Source: CAZLYF01 sp964586835 (GTDB lineage: Bacteria; Bacillota; Clostridia; Christensenellales; Aristaeellaceae). Taken from it: 64,000 bases of DNA. Position numbers and translations under genes: made by a program. The notes under the pieces were generated by a model, which made no database searches, was not told where the DNA came from, and saw only the letters and a list, made by a program, of their open reading frames with translations. Shown piece by piece: positions 8,851-16,183 of the stretch. The stretch is from the NCBI GenBank assembly GCA_964586835.1, contig CAZPIC010000002.1, forward strand, positions 1-64,000. Direction: 5' to 3'. The stretch's first letter is position 1. Each line of letters begins with the position of its first letter.

Positions 8851-9837
8851 TCAGTTGATGCGCACGCGTGGATCGGCCACAGCGTACAGGATGTCGGCCA
8901 CCATCAGCGACAGCTGCGTCAGGACGATGATGAATACCGAGTAGAACATCGTAAACGGGATGTCTCCCGCCCTCATAGCGTCAAAGGCGATATAGCCGAT
9001 GCCCGGGATCTGGTACAGCGTTTCCGTGATCATCGAGCCGGCAAACATGCTGGGCAGCAGGTAGCTCATATAAGAAATCAGCGGGATCATGGTGTTTCTG
9101 AAAGCGTGCCTGTGGATGACGCGCTTTTCGGGCAGACCTTTGGCCCTTGCTGTCCGGATATAATCAGCGTTGAGGACCTCCAGCATGTTGGTGCGGGTAA
9201 AGCGCATAAGGCCACCTACGGACAGCATGGTCAGCGTGAGCACGGGGAGGACCAGATGGTGCGCCATGTCAAGGAGACGGCCCCAGAAACCAAGCTGCTC
9301 GTAGTATCTTCCCACGATCCCGTAAAGGTCAAACCAGCCCAGGTTGATGGAAAAGACATACTTGAGCACCGTCGCAAGGAAAAAGGTGGGCAGGGAGATT
9401 CCCACCAGTGCGAAGACGGTCACCGCGTAATCCGTCCGGCTATACTGTTTTCTGGCAGCCAGGATGCCTAAAGGAATAGCGATGATGATCTCGAGGAAGA
9501 AGGTGATGATATTGAGCGTCACCGAGTACCAAATGACGCGCGCGAACTTGTCCGTGACCGGGACGTTGTACATCCACGAGTCCCCGAAGTTGCCGGCAAC
9601 CGCGTCCTGAAGCCACCCTGCAAAGCCGGTGAACACATCCGTATCCAGACGAAACAGCGCCTTGAGCTGCGCCAGCCATTCCGCATAACTTTTACTCCCC
9701 GGCAGGTTGGCCCGTTGCCGGGCAATGCTTTCCACGTAGCTTGTCGGAAGAGCGCGGATAACAGCGTAGACCGTGAAGGCACCAAACAGGATGATCACGA
9801 CCGCCAGCCAGGCGCGCCGGGCAACAAATCTCGACAT
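8851..9837 (-). CDS. oppB: Oligopeptide ABC transporter permease OppB
   Basis: First permease of the importer, 328 residues, with an N-terminal membrane segment (RRAWLAVVIILFGAFTVYAV), five more predicted membrane helices and the EAA-like loop YIRTARAKGLPEKRVIHRHA that docks on the ATPases. The start has an AAGGGGAAGG ribosome-binding region. It is separated from oppA by 73 bp holding a strong hairpin, which probably sets the ratio of binding protein to permease mRNA. Confidence 0.94.
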   Translation of the reverse strand: MSRFVARRAWLAVVIILFGAFTVYAVIRALPTSYVESIARQRANLPGSKSYAEWLAQLKALFRLDTDVFTGFAGWLQDAVAGNFGDSWMYNVPVTDKFARVIWYSVTLNIITFFLEIIIAIPLGILAARKQYSRTDYAVTVFALVGISLPTFFLATVLKYVFSINLGWFDLYGIVGRYYEQLGFWGRLLDMAHHLVLPVLTLTMLSVGGLMRFTRTNMLEVLNADYIRTARAKGLPEKRVIHRHAFRNTMIPLISYMSYLLPSMFAGSMITETLYQIPGIGYIAFDAMRAGDIPFTMFYSVFIIVLTQLSLMVADILYAVADPRVRIN

Positions 9838-9859
9838 GGCCTTCCCCTTTTTCGAAACA

Positions 9860-9892
9860 GCCGGATCAGGCCCACCCCGGGCCTGATCCGGC
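9860..9892 (-). other. Intercistronic stem-loop between oppA and oppB
   Basis: A perfect 14-bp inverted repeat (arms 9860-9873 and 9879-9892, 5-nt loop) with no U-tract after it on the minus strand. Such hairpins between a binding-protein gene and its permease genes usually stabilise or process the upstream mRNA or attenuate read-through, giving more OppA than OppBCDF. The structure is seen; the role is inferred. Confidence 0.75.
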
Positions 9893-9910
9893 CGTTGCGC
9901 CCGTAAGGGC

Positions 9911-12412
9911 TCAGTTCATTTCAAGGAGTTCGATGTCGTGCATCCAGCCCCAATAGGTGGTGATGTCGGGTGTAATGGTTTCAATGTTCATGCGCTCCGT
10001 GCTGAACACGGTGCAGTTTTGCCGCTGGTAGGCCGGGATCTCTACCGCCCAGTCCACGATGACGTCAAGGGCCTGCTTGTAGATCGCCTTGCGGTAGGCC
10101 TGGTCATCGCTCTTTCGGGCATCGATGATGAACCTGTCAAGCTCCGGGTCCGCGATGTGATAATGGTTGCTGTCGGACCCTCCCAGGCCCACGATGTTGG
10201 AGGAATGGTACACCTGGTACATGTCAGGATCGATGGTCGCGCCCCAGGCAGCCGTCCACAGGTCCTGCTCGCCTGCATCCAAGGCCTGCCAGAGGATGTT
10301 GGAGTCGGCCGGGTCGTTGATCTCCAGCGTGATGCCGAGATTCTCAAGCGCTCCCTTGGCCTCGGTGAGCACCGCGAAGCTCGGGTGATCCCCCGTCCCA
10401 TCGCCAGGGATGATGACCTCGTACGCAAGCCTGGCCCCCTCAGGAGCCTGGGTGAACTTGCCGGTCTCCTCGTCAAGGGTGTAGCCTGCTGCAAGGAAAT
10501 AGCCTTTCGCCGCATCCAGGGCGGCGGCATACTTCTCCTCAGCGCTCATGCCGGACAGGTAGATGTCCTTCCCCTCCACGTCAACGGAGAAGGCCACCTT
10601 GTAGTCCTCGTCCGTTGGCTGGGGTGCCGCCCAGGAGGTGTTGGAGATGGGGTAGTTGATGACCGCGGCAGCCTCACCGTAGTAGCTGTCGTAAGCCACC
10701 TCACGGTAGACGGCCAGCACGGTGGCCAGGCCCTTTCGCAGGTTCCTGGAGGCCGCTGAACCAGGCTCGCCCCCCACGTTCACCGTATCTGCATTGATGC
10801 CAATATAGCCATAGCCCAGGTTGTCCACCTTGCTGGTGGTGATCCTGTCGCCGCTGATCTCTCCGTTTGCATTGAAGCCGGCAATCATGGCGAAGTTAGC
10901 CTTCGTGCCGCTGAGCTCGCCCGCGTCCACAACGCCTGTGTTCACGCCGGAGGCCACTTCAGCGCTTGCGGTCTCCTTGAACTGAATGTGTTTGATCTTC
11001 GGGGCACCCTTGTAGAAATGCTCATTGGCCTCGAAGTACACAACGCGGTTTTCATACTTGACGAATTTGTAGGGTCCGGCGCCCATCGGCTGCGTGGTCT
11101 TAGCCTCGACGGTGGAAAGGTCGCCGAAGGGAAAGCCGAATTGATCGTTCTCGTAATCGTACTGGTCGGGATCACCATAGTAGTGTAGGGGGGTGACCTC
11201 GATGCCGAGGATCGTGTACACGGCGGGCGCTTCGTAGCCGTTCGTCTTCACTTCTACGGAATAGTCGTCAAGCTTTTTAATGCCTGCGATGTTGGGTACG
11301 CCCTGGCCGGCCATGGCTTCATCCATGGGGCCCCAGTAACCGATGAACTGGCTTTTCACGTCTCCAAAGACGTCCGTACTGTTGGGAGACTCCTCCGCCT
11401 GGGTGTAGGCGGCAGGGTTGCCCTCATAGCTGACGTAAACCTCCTGGTAGAAGTCCTCCAGCGTCGGGTACTCGCCGGCCGTCAGGTCCCACTCTGTTCC
11501 GGTTCCCGCACCCGCCAGGGTCTTCTTTGCAAGAAGGTTCTTCACGTCCTCCACGAGGACGGTCTCACCTTCCGCAGTGCTGAGCAGCCCTGCCAGCTTG
11601 GCTCCATCGTATTCGTACTTCATCTGGCCAAAGCCCCACAGGGCCATGCCCACGGTGACCTTGAGGTGTTCTTCGTCCGCTGTGATCTCTTCGATGCTGT
11701 AGCCTGTGTACCTGGGCGCCAGCGACAGATAGTTGGCGTATACGTAGTCCACGATGGACTGCACGTCCGCGATCCAGTTACTCTTGAGCCGCGCCCAGAA
11801 GTCATCCTGCTGCTCGGCCGTCCAGGCGTCCTCTTCCGCATGCACGTGATCGGGGCTCGCCTCAAAGATGCCGTCCGCGAGGGCCTCGTACTTAGCGTAT
11901 ACATCGGAGGTGGTCTGTGTCTGGTAATCCTTAAGCCCGATGATGGGATAGGAATTGAGGGTCGTGGAGCCCACGTAGGCGGGATCCAGGAAGACGTAAT
12001 AGGTAAAGATGAGGTCGTCCGCCGTCAGCGGCTCGCCATCGCTAAAGACGATGTCGTCCCTGAGCTTGGCGGTGTAGGTCGTGATGTCGGCTTCCTCGTC
12101 GTAGTCGACATCCAGGTCCGCAATGCCCCTGTACTCGTAGTCCGTACCGCCGTACTCACGAGTCTCGCCCTCAATCGCGTTGTAGACGATCCCGCCGACG
12201 CGGTCGGTGACGATCAGGAGCACCTGGGTCATGTCCTTCACGTCAACATCATATGCCGTGTCCGCGAAGAAGGGGCTGAACTTCTCGCTGAAGGCGCTGT
12301 ACGCCACAACCAGAGGGGTATCGCTTCCTCCCTGTTCCGCCAGCGCGGGCAGACTCGCTGCCGCCAGCGCCAAGGCCAAGACCAGGGAAACCACTATCTT
12401 TCGGTAACCCAT
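9911..12412 (-). CDS. oppA: Extracellular peptide-binding protein OppA-like (SBP family 5)
   Basis: Solute-binding protein for the Opp importer. It starts with a clear signal peptide (VVSLVLALALAAASLPALA) and then a family-5 binding protein with typical stretches such as FSDGEPLTADDLIFTYYVFL and GAGPYKFVKYENRVVYFEAN. At about 833 residues it is much longer than the usual 540-600. No lipobox cysteine follows the signal peptide, although binding proteins of Gram-positive bacteria are normally lipoproteins; retention at the cell surface must be by other means. Of two close ATG codons the second has AAAGGAGG at good spacing. It is first in the opp operon. Confidence 0.92.
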   Translation of the reverse strand: MGYRKIVVSLVLALALAAASLPALAEQGGSDTPLVVAYSAFSEKFSPFFADTAYDVDVKDMTQVLLIVTDRVGGIVYNAIEGETREYGGTDYEYRGIADLDVDYDEEADITTYTAKLRDDIVFSDGEPLTADDLIFTYYVFLDPAYVGSTTLNSYPIIGLKDYQTQTTSDVYAKYEALADGIFEASPDHVHAEEDAWTAEQQDDFWARLKSNWIADVQSIVDYVYANYLSLAPRYTGYSIEEITADEEHLKVTVGMALWGFGQMKYEYDGAKLAGLLSTAEGETVLVEDVKNLLAKKTLAGAGTGTEWDLTAGEYPTLEDFYQEVYVSYEGNPAAYTQAEESPNSTDVFGDVKSQFIGYWGPMDEAMAGQGVPNIAGIKKLDDYSVEVKTNGYEAPAVYTILGIEVTPLHYYGDPDQYDYENDQFGFPFGDLSTVEAKTTQPMGAGPYKFVKYENRVVYFEANEHFYKGAPKIKHIQFKETASAEVASGVNTGVVDAGELSGTKANFAMIAGFNANGEISGDRITTSKVDNLGYGYIGINADTVNVGGEPGSAASRNLRKGLATVLAVYREVAYDSYYGEAAAVINYPISNTSWAAPQPTDEDYKVAFSVDVEGKDIYLSGMSAEEKYAAALDAAKGYFLAAGYTLDEETGKFTQAPEGARLAYEVIIPGDGTGDHPSFAVLTEAKGALENLGITLEINDPADSNILWQALDAGEQDLWTAAWGATIDPDMYQVYHSSNIVGLGGSDSNHYHIADPELDRFIIDARKSDDQAYRKAIYKQALDVIVDWAVEIPAYQRQNCTVFSTERMNIETITPDITTYWGWMHDIELLEMN

Positions 12413-12487
12413 GCGCATCCTCCTTTGTCTCGGATTACGTCCGCAATCCGGTAGTACCTTCCAATGTATGCCGCCTGCTCCCTCCTG

Positions 12488-13072
12488 TCAAGACGATCCG
12501 GGATTTTCACCGCCCGCCTCATGGTGCCTCTCTTCAAAGGGAAGGCGGGCTAACAGACGGCAGGCGGTGAAGGCAGCCGCTGTCAGGGTAGCTGCGGCTG
12601 CGAAAGCGGGTGCCTCTCCGGCGGGCGCGCCTCCGCGCACAACGAAAAAGGCCCCGCCCGTCAGCAAAAGGGCTCCTGATAGAAGCAATCCCTTTTGCCG
12701 CTTCACAAACACCTTCACAGCGCGTTCATGCCGGCGTCTTGACAGGACGTTTCCGCCACCAAGGAGCAGGGCTGCGGAGGCAAGCGACGCGCCCGCAAAA
12801 CCCAGAGCCGCCAGGAAAGGCACCGTCACGACCAGGCTCCGCAGACCGGGCGTATCCAGAAGTCCAACGCAGACAACACAGACGCACTCAAGGGTCACAA
12901 GGAAGAATAGAAGCAATCGACGGCGGACAAAGGTCTTGGCATCAAGGAGACAGACATAGTCTGGCCCTCTGTAGTCCCACCTGCCCTTTCCATTGCCTGT
13001 CCCCGGCAGATAGACATACTCCTCAAGCCCCTTGTACTTCTTTCTCAGGACGTGTCCTTCCGGGTTGTGCAT
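12488..13072 (-). CDS. Membrane protein of unknown function
   Basis: About 194 residues with a polar N-terminal part of ~50 residues (including YKGLEEYVYLPGTGNGKGRW) and four hydrophobic segments that look like two pairs of membrane helices, separated by a basic cytoplasmic-type loop (SRRRHERAVKVFVKRQK). The C-terminus is polar. No family is recognised. A GAGGG site precedes two possible starts: a TTG overlapping the rmuC stop (too close) and the ATG used here (rather far), so the start is uncertain. It may be cotranscribed with rmuC above and lies 75 bp before oppA. Confidence 0.65.
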   Translation of the reverse strand: MHNPEGHVLRKKYKGLEEYVYLPGTGNGKGRWDYRGPDYVCLLDAKTFVRRRLLLFFLVTLECVCVVCVGLLDTPGLRSLVVTVPFLAALGFAGASLASAALLLGGGNVLSRRRHERAVKVFVKRQKGLLLSGALLLTGGAFFVVRGGAPAGEAPAFAAAATLTAAAFTACRLLARLPFEERHHEAGGENPGSS

Positions 13073-13080
13073 GGGCTGTT

Positions 13081-14460
13081 TCAACCCTCATCCCTGTCTG
13101 GCGGCCCAAGGGTGCCGGCGGGGGACCCTTGGGCGGGAAGCCCCGGCTCGTCATGGGCCTCCAGCACCTCCACGCCGCGCAGCCTGCCTTCGATGGTCCT
13201 GGTCTTCTTTGCTGCAAGCTCAATGCTGTCACTGGCCTGCCTGAGCCTCGCCTGCGTCTTTTCAAGGATTCCTGCAAAGCTTGTAAACTCCGCCTTCACA
13301 GAGCCCAGCAGCCGCCATACCTCTCCGGAACGCCGCTCGATTGCCAGCGTGCGAAACCCCATCTGCAGGCTGTTCAAGAGGGCAGACAGCGTCGTCGGTC
13401 CTGAGACCACGACGCGGTTCTGACGCTGCAGGGATTCCACCAGTCCTGGAACCCTCAGCACCTCTGCGTAAAGTCCCTCTATGGGCAGGTACATGACCGC
13501 AAAATCCGTCGTGGCGGGCGGCGCGATGTATTTTGAAGCAATTCTGGATGCTTCACGGCTGATCGCAGATGCAAGGGCAGCTCGGGCCTCTTCAGCCGCC
13601 TGCTTTTCACCGGTATCCAGCGCTGCCAGGAGTTTTTCGTACGCTTCAACGGGAAATTTAGCGTCGATAGGAAGAAGGAGGCGGTCTCCCTCTGCACGTC
13701 CCGGGAGGATGAGGGCGAACTCCACTCTCTCCTGGGAGCCCTCCCTGACAGCCGCGTTGCGCTCGAACTGGCCGGGCGTGAGCGTCTCCATCAGCAGCGC
13801 TTCCAGCTGCATCTCGCCCCAGACGCCGCGCGTCTTGACGTTGGTCAGCACGCGCTTGAGATCGCCCACGCCGCTGGCCAACGTCTTCATCTCGCCAAGC
13901 CCCAGGTAGACCTGCTCAAGACGCTCGTTCACTAAGGCAAAGCTTTCGCCAAGCCTGCGGCCAAGGGCACCATGGAGATATTCGTCCACAGTAGCCCGTG
14001 TCTGCTCCAGGCGTGCGCTGGTCTCCATCCTGAGTTCCTCAAACGCTTTCAGAAGCGATTCGCGCAGCTGCTGTGTCTTCTCGCCGCTCAAGCTGAGCTC
14101 CTGGAAGACCGTGGCGCTTAGATGCCGGAACCGCTCCTCCTGGACACTCAGGGATCGGTCCAGACGAAGGCCCAGCGCGTCCATTCGCGCCATTTCCGCG
14201 CGCTCAAGCTCGCGCAGCGAGGCCTCTATGGCAGCCTGTCCATAGCGGCTGAGGTCTGTCCGATGGTCTTTTGCGTCCTCTGCGAGCTGTCGGACGTGCT
14301 CTGCAAGCCCGTCCGTCTTTTGCCTGCACAGGTTTTCTCCCCTGATCCACAGGGAGGAAAGCCTTCTGAGCACAGCAAAAGAAAGGCCACATAGTAGCAC
14401 CAGCAGACCCAATGCCAGCCAGAGCAGCACCTGCCCCATCCCCGGGACAAGCTCAGGCAT
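13081..14460 (-). CDS. rmuC: RmuC-family DNA recombination protein
   Basis: Member of the RmuC family, thought to limit recombination at inverted repeats and built as a membrane-anchored coiled coil with a nuclease-like domain. Seen here: one N-terminal membrane helix (VLLWLALGLLVLLCGLSFAV), a long charged coiled-coil region, then the conserved RmuC core with RGVWGEMQLEALL, VEFALILPGR, LLPIDAKFPVEAYEKLL and VVVSGPTTLSALLNSLQMGF. The ATG chosen has GGGAGGGCTC upstream and overlaps the end of the thymidine kinase gene by 8 bp; the longer frame with no membrane start is rejected. About 459 residues. Confidence 0.93.
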   Translation of the reverse strand: MPELVPGMGQVLLWLALGLLVLLCGLSFAVLRRLSSLWIRGENLCRQKTDGLAEHVRQLAEDAKDHRTDLSRYGQAAIEASLRELERAEMARMDALGLRLDRSLSVQEERFRHLSATVFQELSLSGEKTQQLRESLLKAFEELRMETSARLEQTRATVDEYLHGALGRRLGESFALVNERLEQVYLGLGEMKTLASGVGDLKRVLTNVKTRGVWGEMQLEALLMETLTPGQFERNAAVREGSQERVEFALILPGRAEGDRLLLPIDAKFPVEAYEKLLAALDTGEKQAAEEARAALASAISREASRIASKYIAPPATTDFAVMYLPIEGLYAEVLRVPGLVESLQRQNRVVVSGPTTLSALLNSLQMGFRTLAIERRSGEVWRLLGSVKAEFTSFAGILEKTQARLRQASDSIELAAKKTRTIEGRLRGVEVLEAHDEPGLPAQGSPAGTLGPPDRDEG

Positions 14461-15043
14461 GAGCCCTCCCCTCACGCCAGTGCCTGTAACACAGGCCCAT
14501 GTAGCGAATCTCGCTGGCCCCGTCGATGAGCACCTGTGCACCCTCCCGGACGACGGCACCTTCCCGGTTGACCCTGGTGTTCATGGTCGCCTTTTGCCCG
14601 CACCAGCATAAGCCGCCCGGGACCTCTTCGATGTTTTCAGAAAGCCTCAGAAGGACCGCCGATCCCGGAAAGAATTCTCCCCGGAAGTCGGTTTTAAGCC
14701 CATAACAGAAAATCTCTAGCTCATGGGACATGTCGGCCAACTCCCAGACCTGCTGTTCTGTCAGAAACTGGGCTTCGTCGACAAAGACATACTGAAAGTC
14801 CGAATGCGCATTCCTCGCAGCGAGCCACATCAGCTGCTCGCGCACGCTGTGTGTGGGCTCCAGGACGATTGCCGCCCGGGCGCTCAGCCCCACGCGGGAG
14901 TAGACGATGTCCACGCCTGCCCTTGTGTCCACCGCAGGCTTGACCAAGGCTACCTTCAGGCCAAGTTGAAGATAGTTATAGCGCTGCATGAGCAGCTGGG
15001 CCGTCTTGCTGGAACCCATGACACCATAGTAGAAATGGAGCAC
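14453..15043 (-). CDS. tdk: Thymidine kinase
   Basis: Salvage enzyme that phosphorylates thymidine to dTMP with ATP. The 196 residues show the type-II thymidine kinase P-loop GVMGSSKTAQLL near residue 7, the Walker-B-like segment YVFVDEAQFLT, the substrate loop YGLKTDFRGEFFPGS, and a zinc-site region with CWCGQKAT and a terminal GLCYRHW in place of the more common CxxC pairs. It starts with GTG directly after the recR stop codon, so it is in the ybaB-recR-tdk-rmuC operon. Confidence 0.93.
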   Translation of the reverse strand: MLHFYYGVMGSSKTAQLLMQRYNYLQLGLKVALVKPAVDTRAGVDIVYSRVGLSARAAIVLEPTHSVREQLMWLAARNAHSDFQYVFVDEAQFLTEQQVWELADMSHELEIFCYGLKTDFRGEFFPGSAVLLRLSENIEEVPGGLCWCGQKATMNTRVNREGAVVREGAQVLIDGASEIRYMGLCYRHWREGRAHA

Positions 15044-15640
15044 TTATAGTTCGCGCCTGCCTTCCACTGCCTTGGAGAGCGTGACCTCGTCAGCAAATTC
15101 AAGGTCACTGCCTACCGGCACGCCGTGTGCGATCCGGGTCACCCGCACGCCCAAGGGCTTTAGCAGACGAGCCAGGTAAGCCGCCGTCGCCTCCCCCTCG
15201 ATATCAGGGTTTGTGGCGATGATAACCTCCTGGACCCCGCTTTCCACCCTGCTCAGCAGGCCTGCGATGTCGATATCGTCCGGTCCCACCCCATTCATAG
15301 GCGAAAGTACGCCGTGCAGTACATGGTAAAGCCCCCGGTAGTCGCGCATCCTCTCCATGGCAGCCACGTCCCTGGGATCCCGGACGACACAGATCTGATC
15401 CCGGCGCCTGCCCTCGTCCGCACAGACGGCACAGAGCCTTTCCTGGGCGTAGTTTCCGCATGCTTCACAGCGCCGAACGGCCCGACGACCGTTTAACAGA
15501 GCCTCCGAGAGGCTGCGCACCTGCTCTTCCGGCAATGAAATGATATGGTAGGCCAGACGCTGGGCCGTTTTGCGCCCGATGCCCGGAAGCCGCGCCAGTT
15601 CCGAGACCATGGCGTCAATGGGTCCAAAGCGCAGGCTCAT
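15044..15640 (-). CDS. recR: Recombination protein RecR
   Basis: Works with RecF and RecO to load RecA at single-strand gaps. The 198 residues show the helix-hairpin-helix LPGIGRKTAQRLAYH, a four-cysteine zinc finger (CEACGNYAQERLCAVC), and the Toprim domain with ICVVRDPRDVAAMER and ATNPDIEGEATAAYL. Length is as usual for RecR. It begins directly after the ybaB stop codon, the common ybaB-recR arrangement, though dnaX, often the next gene upstream, is absent. Confidence 0.97.
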   Translation of the reverse strand: MSLRFGPIDAMVSELARLPGIGRKTAQRLAYHIISLPEEQVRSLSEALLNGRRAVRRCEACGNYAQERLCAVCADEGRRRDQICVVRDPRDVAAMERMRDYRGLYHVLHGVLSPMNGVGPDDIDIAGLLSRVESGVQEVIIATNPDIEGEATAAYLARLLKPLGVRVTRIAHGVPVGSDLEFADEVTLSKAVEGRREL

Positions 15641-15982
15641 TCAGAGCAGCCCGCCCAAGCCGCCCGGGGCAAGCGCTTCCATCGCCTTCTTTCTTGCCTC
15701 ACCTTCTGCCCGCAGCGCTTCGTTGACCGCCGCGAGGATCAGGTCCTCCAGCAGGTCCACTTCCTCGGGGTCCACGGCCTCGGGCTTGATGGAAAGCGAC
15801 AGAAGCTCACGACGTCCGCTGACTCTGCAGCTGACCGCACCTCCCCCGGACGAGGCTTCGTATTCCTTCAGGTCCAGCTCTTCCTGTGACTTTTCAAGCT
15901 GTTCCTGCATCTTTTGCGCCTGGCGCATGAGGCTCTGCATGTTGCCACCCGCAAAGCCACCGAATTTCTGTCCCTTCGCCAT
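15641..15982 (-). CDS. YbaB/EbfC-family nucleoid-associated protein
   Basis: Small DNA-binding protein of the YbaB/EbfC family, 113 residues. The glycine-rich start (GFAGGNMQSLMRQAQKMQEQ), the charged coiled helix after it, and the VDPEEVDLLEDLILAAVNEAL segment are typical. The ribosome-binding site GGGGAGGAAAGC is strong. It is the first gene of an operon with recR, tdk and rmuC and has its own promoter about 70 bp upstream. Confidence 0.95.
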   Translation of the reverse strand: MAKGQKFGGFAGGNMQSLMRQAQKMQEQLEKSQEELDLKEYEASSGGGAVSCRVSGRRELLSLSIKPEAVDPEEVDLLEDLILAAVNEALRAEGEARKKAMEALAPGGLGGLL

Positions 15983-16054
15983 GCTTTCCTCCCCATGCCG
16001 CCCGCTGCCATCCTTGAGCGACGGCGCGGGCCACCGATCTTGTTTTCCGTGCGG

Positions 16055-16083
16055 AGTATAGCACAGCCCTGGTGGAGAGGCAA
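16055..16083 (-). promoter_or_regulatory. Sigma-A promoter of ybaB-recR-tdk-rmuC
   Basis: On the minus strand TTGCCT and TATACT are 17 bp apart. The only long enough non-coding gap upstream of ybaB holds this site. A dispersed repeat begins 5 bp upstream of the -35 box. Confidence 0.6.
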
Positions 16084-16087
16084 CGCG

Positions 16088-16158
16088 TCAGGACCTGCTC
16101 TTCGCGCTCAAAGGATGTGAGGTGTCGAAGATTTCGTTCGCAGTCAGCTTGACATGAG
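16088..16158. repeat. Dispersed ~72-bp repeat, copy 1
   Basis: From the first CAGGACC to the last TTGACATGAG this stretch matches 53184-53257 at most positions, with a 3-bp gap near the left end. Shared blocks include GTCGAAGATTTC/ATCGAAGATTTC, TTCGCGCT, AAAGG and CTTGACATGAG. It lies in the gap between topB and ybaB and ends beside the ybaB promoter. No protein-coding role is convincing; both copies lie in intergenic DNA. Confidence 0.75.
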
Positions 16159-16183
16159 ACCCCGTGCGCGGGCGGTCCCCCTC

